Shown in pieces: positions 39,501-48,004 of a stretch of DNA of 64,000 bases. The notes beneath the pieces are model-generated. The model did no database searches. It saw only the letters and a list, made by a program, of their open reading frames with translations, and was not told where the DNA came from. Source of the stretch: Breoghania sp. (GTDB taxonomy: Bacteria > Pseudomonadota > Alphaproteobacteria > Rhizobiales > Stappiaceae); the NCBI RefSeq assembly GCF_963674635.1, contig NZ_OY771475.1, positions 1,984,001-2,048,000 of the forward strand, in the 5' to 3' direction. Numbering within the stretch: position 1 is the first letter of the stretch; every line of letters begins with the position of its first letter. The position numbers were made by a program, and so were the translations under genes.

Positions 39501-42334
39501 GCCGCCTCATCGAAACCCGAGATGTCCGGCAACACCTCCACCGTCCAGCGGGCATCTTCGGTAAGGACGGCCACGGTTTCTGCGTCGAAACCCGCCAGAA
39601 GCAGGCGAACCGTCGCCGATGGGCCATCCGGGTTCAGATGGAGCGGCATGGACTGCCAGGTTCCATCGGTAACGACCGGTGGCAGGGTCTCCTCGTCTGG
39701 AGCTCGTCTCTCCGTCTTCAAAACGCGCAGCGCCAGATCGCGGAAGGCGACGCGGGGATTGCCGGACTTGTCGAGAAGCTCGATATCGAGCGTACGCACC
39801 GGCGCATCCTCGCCCTTGCCGGGGCGCATCGTGACATGCGCCCACATCACCTGTTCACACGGCCCGAAAACCTCGATCCGGCGGCAGGCGAAGGGAACTG
39901 CGGCGCCCTTCGGGGCTTCGCTGCCCGTCGCCACCCATGCCTGAATGGCGGCATCGAGAAGAACCGGGTGAAGCGGCATGGCCTGAAGTGACGGGGCCAG
40001 ACGACGCGGCAGACGGATCTGCGCCAGAACCTCATCGCCCTGACGGGTCACACGCGACAGGGCGCGGAAGGCGGGGCCATGATCGACGCCGCTTGAGCGC
40101 AGCCAGTCGTAGCAAAGAGACGGCTCGACCGGATCGGAAATCCGGGCCTTCAGGGCATCGAGATCGCGGGCTTCCGGTGTGGGCGCGTCAGTCAGACGGC
40201 GGATCGTGCCGGTGGCGTTGGGCGGGGTTTCGGTGTTGGACGGGCTCTCGTTCTGTGAAACCATGCGGAGGATGAAGCCGATTTCCCCCGCCACGCCGCG
40301 TTCCAGCACGGTTTCCACCGTGATCGCTTCGCGATGCTCCAGCAGGATTGGCTTGCGCCAGACCACATCCTCCAGCGCAAAGGCATCCTCGGTCAGCCCG
40401 CCCGCAAGCGTGGCTGCGGCCCGCGCCATTTCCAGACACGCCACACCCGGCAGGACCATGCGGCTCTCCACGTGATGATCGGCGAGGACGAATTCGTCGC
40501 CGGTCAGCCGGGTCTCGAAACGGCTAGCCTCAAAACCGGAGGTGTTGCGGTGGAGAAGCGGATGGGGGACCGGGCTCTGGTCCTTCGCGCCCAGGGAAAG
40601 ATCGAGCCAGTGCCGCTTGCGCTCGAAGCCGTAGACGGGCGCATGGATGCGGCGGCCCGCCTTCGGCCACACCACATCCTCGCCGGCAGCCCAGCGGCGG
40701 GCTTTTGCGAGCCCCCCGTCGCCTTCGATGCCTGCGGGCAGCACGCCATCATCCGGGCGGCCTTCAATCAGAAAGCCGCGAAGCGCGCCTTCAAGTTCAG
40801 CCAGATCATGGGCGCAGAAGACGGCGCGGGCCTCCATCGGCTCGCGCGCCCATTGGTAGGTGTGGGCGACATCGGCGAGCGCGACCGCCTCCCGGTCCGC
40901 CGCTTCCACAAACCGCAGAAGGGCTGCGACCGCATGGACGAGGCGGCCCTCGTCGCGGGCGGAAAGCGGGACGGCGTGGAGGCCTGTCGCGCTGGATCTG
41001 TCAGCGGGCTCCGGAGCGGGTGGTTCTTCCACAAGCACATGGGCGTTGCTGCCGCCAAAACCGAAGGAACTGACGCAGGCAAGTCTCGGACGATCTTCGC
41101 GGCGCGGCCAATCGGTCGGCCGGGCCTGAATGCGGAACGGGGAGCCCGCGAGGTCGATCAGGCTGTTCTGCTCGCAGAAATCCACATTGGCGGGAAGCCG
41201 TTCGTGCTTCAGCGCGGCCAGAACCTTGACGATGCCCGCAACGCCTGCCGCCCCTTCCAGATGCCCGATACTGGTCTTGACCGAGCCAATGCCGCAGGTC
41301 TCTGGGCTGAACGTGACCTTTGTCTCCGCAGCCAGCGTCTCGAAAGCCTGTTTCAGCCCGGAAATCTCGATCGGATCGCCGAGCGGGGTGCCTGTGCCAT
41401 GGGCCTCCACATAGTCGATCTTGTCCGGGGAGACGCCCGCCTCGCGGTGCACCTCTGCAATCAGGTCTGCCTGCGCCGCCGGGTTGGTGACGGTGAGCGA
41501 ATTCGTGCGCCCGCCATGGTTCACACCAATGCCGCGGATGACGGCGTGGATCGGGTCCTTGTCGGCCAGGGCCTGAGACAGCGGCTTCAAAAGCAGCACC
41601 GCCCCGCCCTCGCCGCGCACATAGCCGTCGGCTGCCTCATCAAAGACCTTGGCACGGCCATCGCGCGAGAGCATCCCCGCCTTGGAAAAGGCGATGAAAT
41701 GGTTGGGCGACCAGACGAGATTGACGCCGCCTGCCAGCGCCATGTCGCAGGTGCCGTCCTGCAGCGCGCGCACCGCCTCGTAAAGGGACGTCATGGAGGC
41801 CGCGCAGGCGGTGTCGTTGGTGATGCTGGGGCCGTGGAAATCGAAGAAATGCGAGACCCGGTTGGCGATGATCGAAAAGGCGATGCCGGTGGGTGTGTAG
41901 GCATCGACGGTCGCCAGGTGTTTTTCGGCCAGTTCCGCGTAATCCCAGTGGCACACGCCCATGAAGACGCCGGTGCGGGAGCCTGCCAGTTCAGACGCGC
42001 GATAGCCCGCGTCTTCCAACGCCTGCCAGGACATTTCCAGCGCAAACCGCTGTTGCGGGTCCATCCATGCGGCCTCGCGCGGCGAGATGCCGAAGAACTC
42101 CGCATCGAAACAATCGGCATGCTCAAGGAAGCCCGCCCGGATGCTGACGGTCTTGTCGCCTTTTGACGGATCGCCGTGGAGATCCTTGGCGCTCCAGCGT
42201 TCAGGCGGCACCTCGGTGATCAGCGAGGTTTCGCTGGCGAGATATTGCCAGAACCCGTCAAGGCTCTCGGCTCCGGGAAGGCGCAGGCCGAGCCCGATGA
42301 TGGCAACCGGTTCGCGTTTGAAACCCCTTGCCAT
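36575..42334 (-). CDS. Trans-AT PKS, first part (KS1-DH-KR-ACP, KS2), frameshifted at its 3' end
   Basis: The frame has 1919 codons, but only about the first 1892 are native; the last 27 residues are out of frame. The start at 42334 has AGGGAG upstream and lies 13 bases after the AT-ER stop. Domains: KS1 (residues ~7-430; Cys in DTACAAS ~175, VEAHGTGT, and SIGH in place of the usual NIGH), DH1 (His ~619 in DHHVESRMVLP, Asp/Gln in LDAAIQ), KR1 (GGLGG ~1070, LDDG B-type motif, YAAAN), ACP1 (GLDS ~1375), KS2 (from ~1465; Cys in DTMCSAS ~1638). KS2 has atypical motifs EGHGSGT and NVAHL, as expected for a branching-module KS. Module 1 begins directly with a KS, so the starter must arrive on a discrete ACP, presumably malonamyl-ACP from the genes at 48469-50703. 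Reduction and dehydration would give an unsaturated terminal amide, ready for ring closure in module 2. Confidence 0.92.
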   Translation of the reverse strand: MARGFKREPVAIIGLGLRLPGAESLDGFWQYLASETSLITEVPPERWSAKDLHGDPSKGDKTVSIRAGFLEHADCFDAEFFGISPREAAWMDPQQRFALEMSWQALEDAGYRASELAGSRTGVFMGVCHWDYAELAEKHLATVDAYTPTGIAFSIIANRVSHFFDFHGPSITNDTACAASMTSLYEAVRALQDGTCDMALAGGVNLVWSPNHFIAFSKAGMLSRDGRAKVFDEAADGYVRGEGGAVLLLKPLSQALADKDPIHAVIRGIGVNHGGRTNSLTVTNPAAQADLIAEVHREAGVSPDKIDYVEAHGTGTPLGDPIEISGLKQAFETLAAETKVTFSPETCGIGSVKTSIGHLEGAAGVAGIVKVLAALKHERLPANVDFCEQNSLIDLAGSPFRIQARPTDWPRREDRPRLACVSSFGFGGSNAHVLVEEPPAPEPADRSSATGLHAVPLSARDEGRLVHAVAALLRFVEAADREAVALADVAHTYQWAREPMEARAVFCAHDLAELEGALRGFLIEGRPDDGVLPAGIEGDGGLAKARRWAAGEDVVWPKAGRRIHAPVYGFERKRHWLDLSLGAKDQSPVPHPLLHRNTSGFEASRFETRLTGDEFVLADHHVESRMVLPGVACLEMARAAATLAGGLTEDAFALEDVVWRKPILLEHREAITVETVLERGVAGEIGFILRMVSQNESPSNTETPPNATGTIRRLTDAPTPEARDLDALKARISDPVEPSLCYDWLRSSGVDHGPAFRALSRVTRQGDEVLAQIRLPRRLAPSLQAMPLHPVLLDAAIQAWVATGSEAPKGAAVPFACRRIEVFGPCEQVMWAHVTMRPGKGEDAPVRTLDIELLDKSGNPRVAFRDLALRVLKTERRAPDEETLPPVVTDGTWQSMPLHLNPDGPSATVRLLLAGFDAETVAVLTEDARWTVEVLPDISGFDEAAAALTLYQAARASVRAALKARAAEPVNFLVLAAADLPAPSIAPLAGLLKTAATESPKISGRVISIAGKITPGRLRSIAAAELAAKDTFTELRYDAGGMRRAWLPVSDSVQGEADLCAIDPEGVYWITGGLGGLGRIFAEWLVGRGARKLLLTGRRETTDPKSETWLAPLRGRGADLLYRPCDVTDQGAVAALVEEVSRTLGPLKGILHAAGVLDDGYILTQGPEKAASVFAPKVSGSVNLDRATRQQPLDFFLLCSSIAAVFGNAGQADYAAANAFMDAFAETRSLSDAPGRTVAVAWPLWAEGGMSADAATQDAQRRRLGLTPLPKKAGIEALEAVLSGTGAPRSTVFYGDLGRIDEVLGAFGQVPEKAESATPEAEISTSEGSPEAAPDIDPPTLRQKTIDLVRETLADVLEMDAARIRANRKLEEYGLDSIAIVESTNRLEEALGPLSKTLFFEYVDLEGVAGHLVAEHGGALRTLFADELKPAAKPATKSAIPARAAPVEAVVSEPVPAPQKPASDDRHDIAIVGLSLHVSNADTQDAFWEMLSKGMDGFEPVPRARWDHAAIHHPERDVLGKTVVKTGCFLPDIDKFDPRYFRISQAEAELMSPEVRLFLQASVEAFEDAGYSRETMARKFGGEVAVIVGSMTNEYDLYGFQNMLMRGALASGSYTGTVPNMVSYYYGFTGPSYFLDTMCSASSTCVHEAVHMLRAGRCHMALAGGVSLLLHPQKLIATSQEHFTTKSADVIRGYGLGAEGTILGEGVGALVLKTLADAERDGDHIYGVITGSGISNAGVRNGFTVPNPNQQAAAIERALEDAGISAGTISYIEGHGSGTALGDPIEIKALTQAFRKHTDAVQACPIGTVKSNVAHLLGASGLAGLVKVLAQLKHGQLAPSLHAETLNPDIPFATSPFYVQRELAPWTRLIDEAGHELPRRAGVTSIGAGGMNSTSSSRNIRLQSAPRRRTSRTFWSFPP
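36653..36664 (-). other. Apparent -1 frameshift inside the PKS (KS2 C-terminus)
   Basis: On the minus strand the first PKS frame reads Gly-Gly-Met-Asn and then turns into non-PKS sequence until a stop at 36575. A shift of one base at 36659 gives Phe-His-Ile-Ile-Ile-Glu-Glu, the standard end of a KS, and continues open into the second PKS frame. The simplest explanation is one missing T (AATTCC where AATTTCC would restore the frame), through sequencing error or a real mutation. Confidence 0.85.
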
Positions 42335-42347
42335 GCGCGCCGTCTCC

Positions 42348-44720
42348 CTATCGCACCAGCGCGGACAAGCGGCGGCTCAAGAGATCCGCCGTTTCGCCCA
42401 GCAATTGGAGGCCAATGGTGTCGGCATGGCGATTGCGCCAGCTTTCAAGCTCCGTTCCCGCCACCCATTGATTGAAGGCGCCCAGCGCCGGGCCGCAATG
42501 GATCTGGAAATCGACCTTGCGGCTCATTTCGCCCGTGAGCGCCCACTCGGTGGTGTCGCGATAGTAGCGCTTGAAAACCAGCGACATGCGGTGTTTGGGG
42601 CTACGTTCGGCGCGTTCGATCTCGGCAGGGCCATAGACCTGCGCCACATCGGCGAAGACATCCTCGAAACTCCGCCCGAAATAGCGCTCCTCGATCTGCT
42701 TCCTCAGCTTCGGATCGATTTCATCGAGGCTTTCGTGCTGACGGTAAAGCGAGACCAGCTTTTCGGCCCGCGCGGGGAAGAAGACGCCCTTTTTGAGAAC
42801 CTGCACCTTGGAGCCAAGCTCGAACATCTCCCCCGATGGTGCATAGGTCGTGTCGTAGACATTGATGCCTTCCAGCATGTCCTTGACCGCGTCGCTGGTG
42901 CCCGCCTCCACCGTGCACTGGTTGATGGAGCCGGTGACGATGAAATCCGCGCCCAGCACGAGGACGGCGGCGGCTGCCTCCGGCGTACCAATACCGCCCG
43001 CAGCGCCCACGAAAAGCGGGCCGAAATCGGGGAAGCGGACTTGCGCCGCATCGCGCAGCTTCACGATCGGCGGGATGAGCGCGAAGGGCATGCCCTGATC
43101 GGTGTGACCGCCGGAATCCGCCTCCACGCAGATCGCATCGGCCATCGGCACCCCACGCAGCATCTCCGCCTCATCCGGCGAGATCGTGCGGGCTGCGAGA
43201 AGTTTCTCGATCACGTGCTCTGGCGCGGGGGCCAGGAACTGCGCGGCGACATCGGGACGCGAGACCTTGGCGATGATCCGGTTCTTCGCGCGGATGGCGC
43301 CGTTCACCCGCTCAAGCCCCTTCGCCCGGTAGCGCGCCAAGGCCGGCGTCACTTCCATGAAGGCAGCCGCTTCGACGATTGTGACACCTTCCGCGATCAG
43401 AAGATCGGTCAGCTCGTCTTCCAGATGCGGGCGGTTCAGATGGGCGATGAAATTGACCCCGAAAGACGCGCCTTCAGGGATCGCCGCCCGGATTTCGCGG
43501 ATGGCCTGGCGGGTCTCAACCAGAGGCAGACCGGCGGCACCGAAGACGCCCAACAGACCCGCCTTCGCCATGCGGATGACTAGCCCCGTGGAGGCGATGC
43601 CCTGATACATGGCGCCAGAGACATAGGGGTAACTGAGCCCAAAGAGATCGCAGAAGGCGCGCGAGCCGAGGGTGTCCATCGTGACGCGGCCCAGACTATG
43701 CGTGGCCCCATTCATCTTTTGCGGCAGAGGTTCGGATGGCTCAGGCTCGATGGGTTCGGATGGCGCGGGCGGTTCGGGCGGCGCGGGCGGTTCGGGCATC
43801 TCGGCCTTTGCCTGGTCCGCCGCAGCTTCTTCCGCCGCCAGGTCCGCGGCATCAAGCGGACCGGCTTCCAGTTCCGTGCGCTTGAACATGGGGCGCACGA
43901 CCGGCGGGCCCGCGGGGCCGATCTCCACCGCATCGGCAAAGGCGACCCCCTTGGCCATCAGATAGCGCAGACTTTCCGACCAGCGCACGGGCGCGGTGAT
44001 CTGCTCGATCATGCGGCGGGCGATCTCGCGGTCCACATGCGGGCGGGCTGTGACGTTGGAGATGACGGGCACGCTTTGCGCTGCGAACTCGAACCCCGCG
44101 ATAAAGCGTGAGAACTCCGCGCGCGCCTCTTCCATGATGGGGGTGTGGAAGGCCCCGCTCACCGGCAGCACCTTGTAGTGGCTGGCGCCCGCCTTCAAAA
44201 ACAGCTCTTCCGCCTCATGGACCGCCTGCCGCCTGCCGGAGACGACGATCTGCTTCGGCGTGTTGAAATTGGCCGCAAAAATGTCGGTGATGCCTTCGGC
44301 TTTCAAAAGCGCCTCGATGGCTGAGGCTTCAAGCCCCAGCACCGCCGCCATGCCGCCTTCGCGGGCTTCCGCCATCAGCGCGCCGCGTTTTTGCACAAGG
44401 CGCAGGCCGGAGGCGAAATCGAGAACGCCGGAGGCGAAGAGCGCCACATATTCCGACACGCTGTGACCGAGCAGGTAATCCGGGTCCGATCCGGCCTCTT
44501 CCCGATGGGCCAGATATTTCAGGGCATTGACGACATAGAGCGCTGGCTGGGTAAACTGGGTCTGGCTCAGCTTTTCAATCGGGCCTTCGCGGCAGAGCTC
44601 CGCCAGGCTGTATCCCAAAATGTCATCGGCCACGCGAAGCCGATCGGGGTAGCGGGAGAAAACGCCCTCCCCCATACCCAGACGTTGCGCACCCTGGCCG
44701 GGGAACATGCAGACGGTCAT
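42348..44720 (-). CDS. Trans-acting acyltransferase / PfaD-type enoyl reductase fusion (AT-ER)
   Basis: The protein has 790 residues from the ATG at 44720, which overlaps the upstream ABC stop (ATGA). Residues ~1-290 are an acyltransferase with the N-terminal FPGQGAQ, catalytic Ser in GHSVSEY (Gly of the usual GHSxGE replaced by Ser) and His in SGAFHTP. A Pro/Glu-rich linker (~300-335) leads into a PfaD-like FMN-dependent enoyl reductase (~340-790; EADSGGHTD, GGIGTPEAAAA, SINQCTVEAGTS). Fusions of this type occur in trans-AT clusters, including glutarimide systems. The AT half should load malonyl onto the AT-less modules, and the ER half can reduce double bonds in trans. No module carries its own ER. 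The changed AT motif leaves some doubt about malonyl specificity. Confidence 0.93.
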   Translation of the reverse strand: MTVCMFPGQGAQRLGMGEGVFSRYPDRLRVADDILGYSLAELCREGPIEKLSQTQFTQPALYVVNALKYLAHREEAGSDPDYLLGHSVSEYVALFASGVLDFASGLRLVQKRGALMAEAREGGMAAVLGLEASAIEALLKAEGITDIFAANFNTPKQIVVSGRRQAVHEAEELFLKAGASHYKVLPVSGAFHTPIMEEARAEFSRFIAGFEFAAQSVPVISNVTARPHVDREIARRMIEQITAPVRWSESLRYLMAKGVAFADAVEIGPAGPPVVRPMFKRTELEAGPLDAADLAAEEAAADQAKAEMPEPPAPPEPPAPSEPIEPEPSEPLPQKMNGATHSLGRVTMDTLGSRAFCDLFGLSYPYVSGAMYQGIASTGLVIRMAKAGLLGVFGAAGLPLVETRQAIREIRAAIPEGASFGVNFIAHLNRPHLEDELTDLLIAEGVTIVEAAAFMEVTPALARYRAKGLERVNGAIRAKNRIIAKVSRPDVAAQFLAPAPEHVIEKLLAARTISPDEAEMLRGVPMADAICVEADSGGHTDQGMPFALIPPIVKLRDAAQVRFPDFGPLFVGAAGGIGTPEAAAAVLVLGADFIVTGSINQCTVEAGTSDAVKDMLEGINVYDTTYAPSGEMFELGSKVQVLKKGVFFPARAEKLVSLYRQHESLDEIDPKLRKQIEERYFGRSFEDVFADVAQVYGPAEIERAERSPKHRMSLVFKRYYRDTTEWALTGEMSRKVDFQIHCGPALGAFNQWVAGTELESWRNRHADTIGLQLLGETADLLSRRLSALVR

Positions 44721-46366
44721 TCTGCCTCCAGCTCGGCTTTGGTTTTGACCCATTCGATCTGGCCCAGATCCAGCTTCACCACACGATCGGCAAGCGGCCA
44801 GTATTTCTCGTCATGGGTCGTCGCAATGACTGTTTTCCCCTGCTCGCGGAGCCGGGGGATCAAAATGTTGTAGAAATGGTCGCGGAAAAGGACGTCCTGT
44901 TCCGCCGACCATTCGTCAAAAACATAGACGGGACGATCTTCAACGAGGGCCGCAATCAAAGCAAGGCGTTTGCGCTGGCCGGTGGAGAGATGAAGCTGGT
45001 CGAAACGACCGTCCTCGAAGGTCACCTTGTCGGAAAGACCCATATCCGCGATCAGCCGGTTCACCCGTCCGGGATCCACATCCTCGACCCCGTAGAGCCG
45101 GTCGAAGAGATGGAAATCGACAAAAACGGAAGAGAAAAGCTCGCGATACCCGGCAATCGCCTTGCCGGAGACGGCGGCCTCATCCACCCCGATCCAGCCG
45201 GACTGGACGGGATAAAGCCCGGTCATCATGCGAAGCGCGGTCGATTTCCCGCTGCCATTGCCCCCAACCAGAAAGACCACCTCGCCGCGCGTGATGGTGA
45301 GATTGAGCGGGCCGACCACATAGGCGTCCGGGTTTGTCTGGTCGTAGCTGAACCGGGTGCCATTGAAGGTGATGGTGGAGAAATCGAGGAAGGCGGGCGC
45401 ATGGCGGCGCGCCTCTTCCGGCGTGGCGGAGGCGCCTTGCGACAATTCCTTGTCGATTGCGAGGATCGACTGAAGCCCGACCTCGGCGCGCAGGAACATG
45501 GGCGACTGGGTGACCGTCTTGCCGAGCGTCCCCATGCAGAACAGCAGCACCGGCACGAGCTGGAAAATGGTCGCCTTGTGCCCGGCCACATAGTCCGGGA
45601 AGGCGAAGGCGACGATGCCGAGCATGGAGAACATGGTCACGCTGCCCAGCATGATGAGCGAGACCCAGTGTTCCACCGAACGCACCAGAAGGCGTTCCAG
45701 CACCAGCGATTTCTTGCGATAGGCAGCCCCCACCGCTTCGCTGCGCCTAGAATTCAGCCGCAGTTCCTTGGACCCATGGATGATGTCGAGAATGGCGTCG
45801 AGCATCTTCGCCTGCATCTTTTCGACAAGACGCAGGATCTCGCGGTAGCGGTTGTCGATGACCTTGTAGCCCAGAACGCCCGCGCCCACCGTGATCAGGA
45901 AGACGAAGAAGGCGGCGGGCGAGAGATAGAGCAGGTAGAGAAGCGAGACGACGAGCAGCACGACCTGCTGGATGGCATCGACGATCAGCGGGAAGGTGAC
46001 CGAGAGGTGGTTGGTCTCCTTGGCGACCAGATTGTAGAGGCGGCCCCGGTCGAGCTTGTCCACCACCAGCAATTCGGATTTACGCAGCTTGTCGGCGATA
46101 TCGAGCCGGACGCGGTTCAGCAGCTCTTCGATGATCGCCATGGAGCGGACCAGCGCGAACTGGTTGGTGATGTAGTAGAGCGCGAAGATGCAAAGGAACG
46201 AGACCCAGTCGACAAGACCGGGCCGCTGGGCCGCGGCAACCGTCTTGGCGACATTGGTCACCACCACGATCAGGCCGGCATTGGCGCATCCCGCCACCAG
46301 CGTCAAAAGCCACATCTGGCGGCGTTGGCCCGGCTCGGCGCGCCCTATGAAATCGCGCAAGACCAT
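44717..46366 (-). CDS. ABC transporter, SyrD/PvdE-like cyclic-peptide exporter (half-transporter 2)
   Basis: The protein has 549 residues: an N-terminal transmembrane region (about six hydrophobic segments, residues ~15-300) fused to a nucleotide-binding domain. Visible motifs are Walker A GGNGSGKST, signature LSTGQRKRLALIAAL and Walker B VYVFDEW followed by the D-loop region. The STGQ form of the signature is typical of the cyclic-peptide/siderophore exporters found in NRPS clusters. It begins 3 bases after the stop of a paralogous ABC gene, and its own stop overlaps the AT-ER start, so it is coupled to the biosynthetic genes. I infer that it exports the product or a precursor, probably as a heterodimer with its neighbour. 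Confidence 0.9.
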   Translation of the reverse strand: MVLRDFIGRAEPGQRRQMWLLTLVAGCANAGLIVVVTNVAKTVAAAQRPGLVDWVSFLCIFALYYITNQFALVRSMAIIEELLNRVRLDIADKLRKSELLVVDKLDRGRLYNLVAKETNHLSVTFPLIVDAIQQVVLLVVSLLYLLYLSPAAFFVFLITVGAGVLGYKVIDNRYREILRLVEKMQAKMLDAILDIIHGSKELRLNSRRSEAVGAAYRKKSLVLERLLVRSVEHWVSLIMLGSVTMFSMLGIVAFAFPDYVAGHKATIFQLVPVLLFCMGTLGKTVTQSPMFLRAEVGLQSILAIDKELSQGASATPEEARRHAPAFLDFSTITFNGTRFSYDQTNPDAYVVGPLNLTITRGEVVFLVGGNGSGKSTALRMMTGLYPVQSGWIGVDEAAVSGKAIAGYRELFSSVFVDFHLFDRLYGVEDVDPGRVNRLIADMGLSDKVTFEDGRFDQLHLSTGQRKRLALIAALVEDRPVYVFDEWSAEQDVLFRDHFYNILIPRLREQGKTVIATTHDEKYWPLADRVVKLDLGQIEWVKTKAELEAE

Positions 46367-46369
46367 GGC

Positions 46370-48004
46370 TCAGCCCTCCCCTTCAGGCAGGATGGAGCCG
46401 AGATCGAGCGAGACGCGGCGGTCGCAGTGGTTCCAGTAATGATCGTCATGGGTGACGGCGAGAACCGTCTTTCCGCGCGCCTTCAGATCGGCCAGAAGCT
46501 CGGTATAGAAGACCTCACGGAAATGGGCATCCTGATCGGCGGCCCACTCATCGAAGATGTAGATCTCGCGGTCTTCCAACAGCGCGACGATCAGAGCGAG
46601 GCGCTTGCGCTGGCCGGTGGAAAGCTCGCTGGTTGAAAAGCGCCCATCCTCAAACCCCACCTTGTCGGAAAGCTCCATCCGGGCAATCAACCGCTCCACC
46701 TCGGCCTGATCCACATCCTCCAGCCCGTAGAGACGGTCGAAGAGATGGAAGTCGGTGAAGATGGAGGAGAAGATCTCGCGATAGGACTGGCGGTTCTCGT
46801 CTGCAATCTCCACGCCGTCGCACAGGAGCCTGCCCGTTCCGGGCTTGTAGAGACCACACAGGAGTTTCAGTGCGGTGGACTTGCCGCTGCCATTTCCTCC
46901 GGTCAGAAACACGGTCTCGCCGCGCGCAAAGGACAGGTTCAGCGGGCCAGTCTGGAAGGTGATGTTGCCCGCCGCATCGATGTAGCGAAACGTTGCGTCA
47001 CTCAGCTCGATTTCCGAAAAGCCCCGGAAGGGCGAGTTTTCACGCGGGTCCTTGTCCGCCTTCGGCAGCGCCCCCTCGTCGAGGCGGGCTTCCAGCGCAT
47101 AGACATGGCCAAGGCCCGCTTCGGCGCGGCTGACAAGGCGCACCACGGAGATGATCGCCGCCAAAGGCCCGAGCGAGAAAACCGAGGCCGCGGTGATCTT
47201 GTAGATCGTGTCGGTGTAGCCTTCGAAGAAGACCGGCAGCACGAAGACCACGACGCCGACCAGAAGGAAGATGAAGGCGTTGGAGAATTGCAGGAGCGCC
47301 ACCCAGCGCCCGCCAAGCCGGATCACCACGTCGCGCAGGCGACCGGTCACATCGGAGAAATGGTCGTAGAGCGCCTCGTTCTTGGCGGCATTCAGACGGA
47401 TTTCCTGAAAGCCGAGCGTGAAATGCATCAGGCTGTCGAGCATTTCCGCCTCGCGGTGATGCACCTCCACCAGAGATCTGGTGAGCGCACGCTGGCGGGC
47501 GATGAAGAAATGCGCCCCGAGCGCGGTGAACCCCACGATCACCACGAAGGACATCAGGGACAGGGTGGCGATGTAGAGAAACAGGAAGAAGACCAGAAGC
47601 GCGCTCTGGGCCGCGCCGATCAGGAGCGGCAGCGTTTGGGACAGATGATCGGTTTCCTGCGCGACGGTGACATAGACATCGCCCTGCCCCAGCCGCTCAA
47701 GGGTTCTCAGGTCCGACTTGCGGATCTTATTGACGATGCGCCGCCGGGTCATTTCCAGCCGCGACTGGACGAAATTGTTCGCCTGATGCAGCGCAGACCG
47801 GTTGGAGATGAGAAAGAAGGTCAGCGTCAGGACATAGACGACCAGCAATTGCAGATCGACCGAGACCCCGATGAGCGATTGTTCCGCCGCTTCGTTGACG
47901 AGGCCGACCAGCCCGGCATTTCCAAAGCCCGCAAGGGTGGCGAGGACGAGGACCATCCTTCGGCTGGCGGGAGGTCCGTCGCGGAGCAGGCGGAAGATAT
48001 TCAT
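46370..48004 (-). CDS. ABC transporter, SyrD/PvdE-like cyclic-peptide exporter (half-transporter 1)
   Basis: The protein has 544 residues from the ATG at 48004 (MNIFRLLRDG). The open frame extends 21 codons further upstream, but the extra sequence does not resemble the family. Several hydrophobic segments (residues ~20-290) precede a nucleotide-binding domain with Walker A GGNGSGKST, signature LSTGQRKRLALIVAL and Walker B IYIFDEW. It is a clear paralogue of the next gene. It is the first gene of the 47-kb minus-strand operon, so the control region upstream probably sets expression of the whole assembly line. A likely role is export and self-protection, because glutarimide polyketides are typically cytotoxic to eukaryotic cells. 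Confidence 0.9.
   Translation of the reverse strand: MNIFRLLRDGPPASRRMVLVLATLAGFGNAGLVGLVNEAAEQSLIGVSVDLQLLVVYVLTLTFFLISNRSALHQANNFVQSRLEMTRRRIVNKIRKSDLRTLERLGQGDVYVTVAQETDHLSQTLPLLIGAAQSALLVFFLFLYIATLSLMSFVVIVGFTALGAHFFIARQRALTRSLVEVHHREAEMLDSLMHFTLGFQEIRLNAAKNEALYDHFSDVTGRLRDVVIRLGGRWVALLQFSNAFIFLLVGVVVFVLPVFFEGYTDTIYKITAASVFSLGPLAAIISVVRLVSRAEAGLGHVYALEARLDEGALPKADKDPRENSPFRGFSEIELSDATFRYIDAAGNITFQTGPLNLSFARGETVFLTGGNGSGKSTALKLLCGLYKPGTGRLLCDGVEIADENRQSYREIFSSIFTDFHLFDRLYGLEDVDQAEVERLIARMELSDKVGFEDGRFSTSELSTGQRKRLALIVALLEDREIYIFDEWAADQDAHFREVFYTELLADLKARGKTVLAVTHDDHYWNHCDRRVSLDLGSILPEGEG

Noticed and set aside
620..42334. Pederin/onnamide-type assembly line
   Set aside because: It shares the FMO between PKS proteins, the beta-branching cassette and a terminal amino acid, but the KS-B-ACP module, amidotransferase/ACP pair and AT-ER fusion point to a glutarimide pathway.
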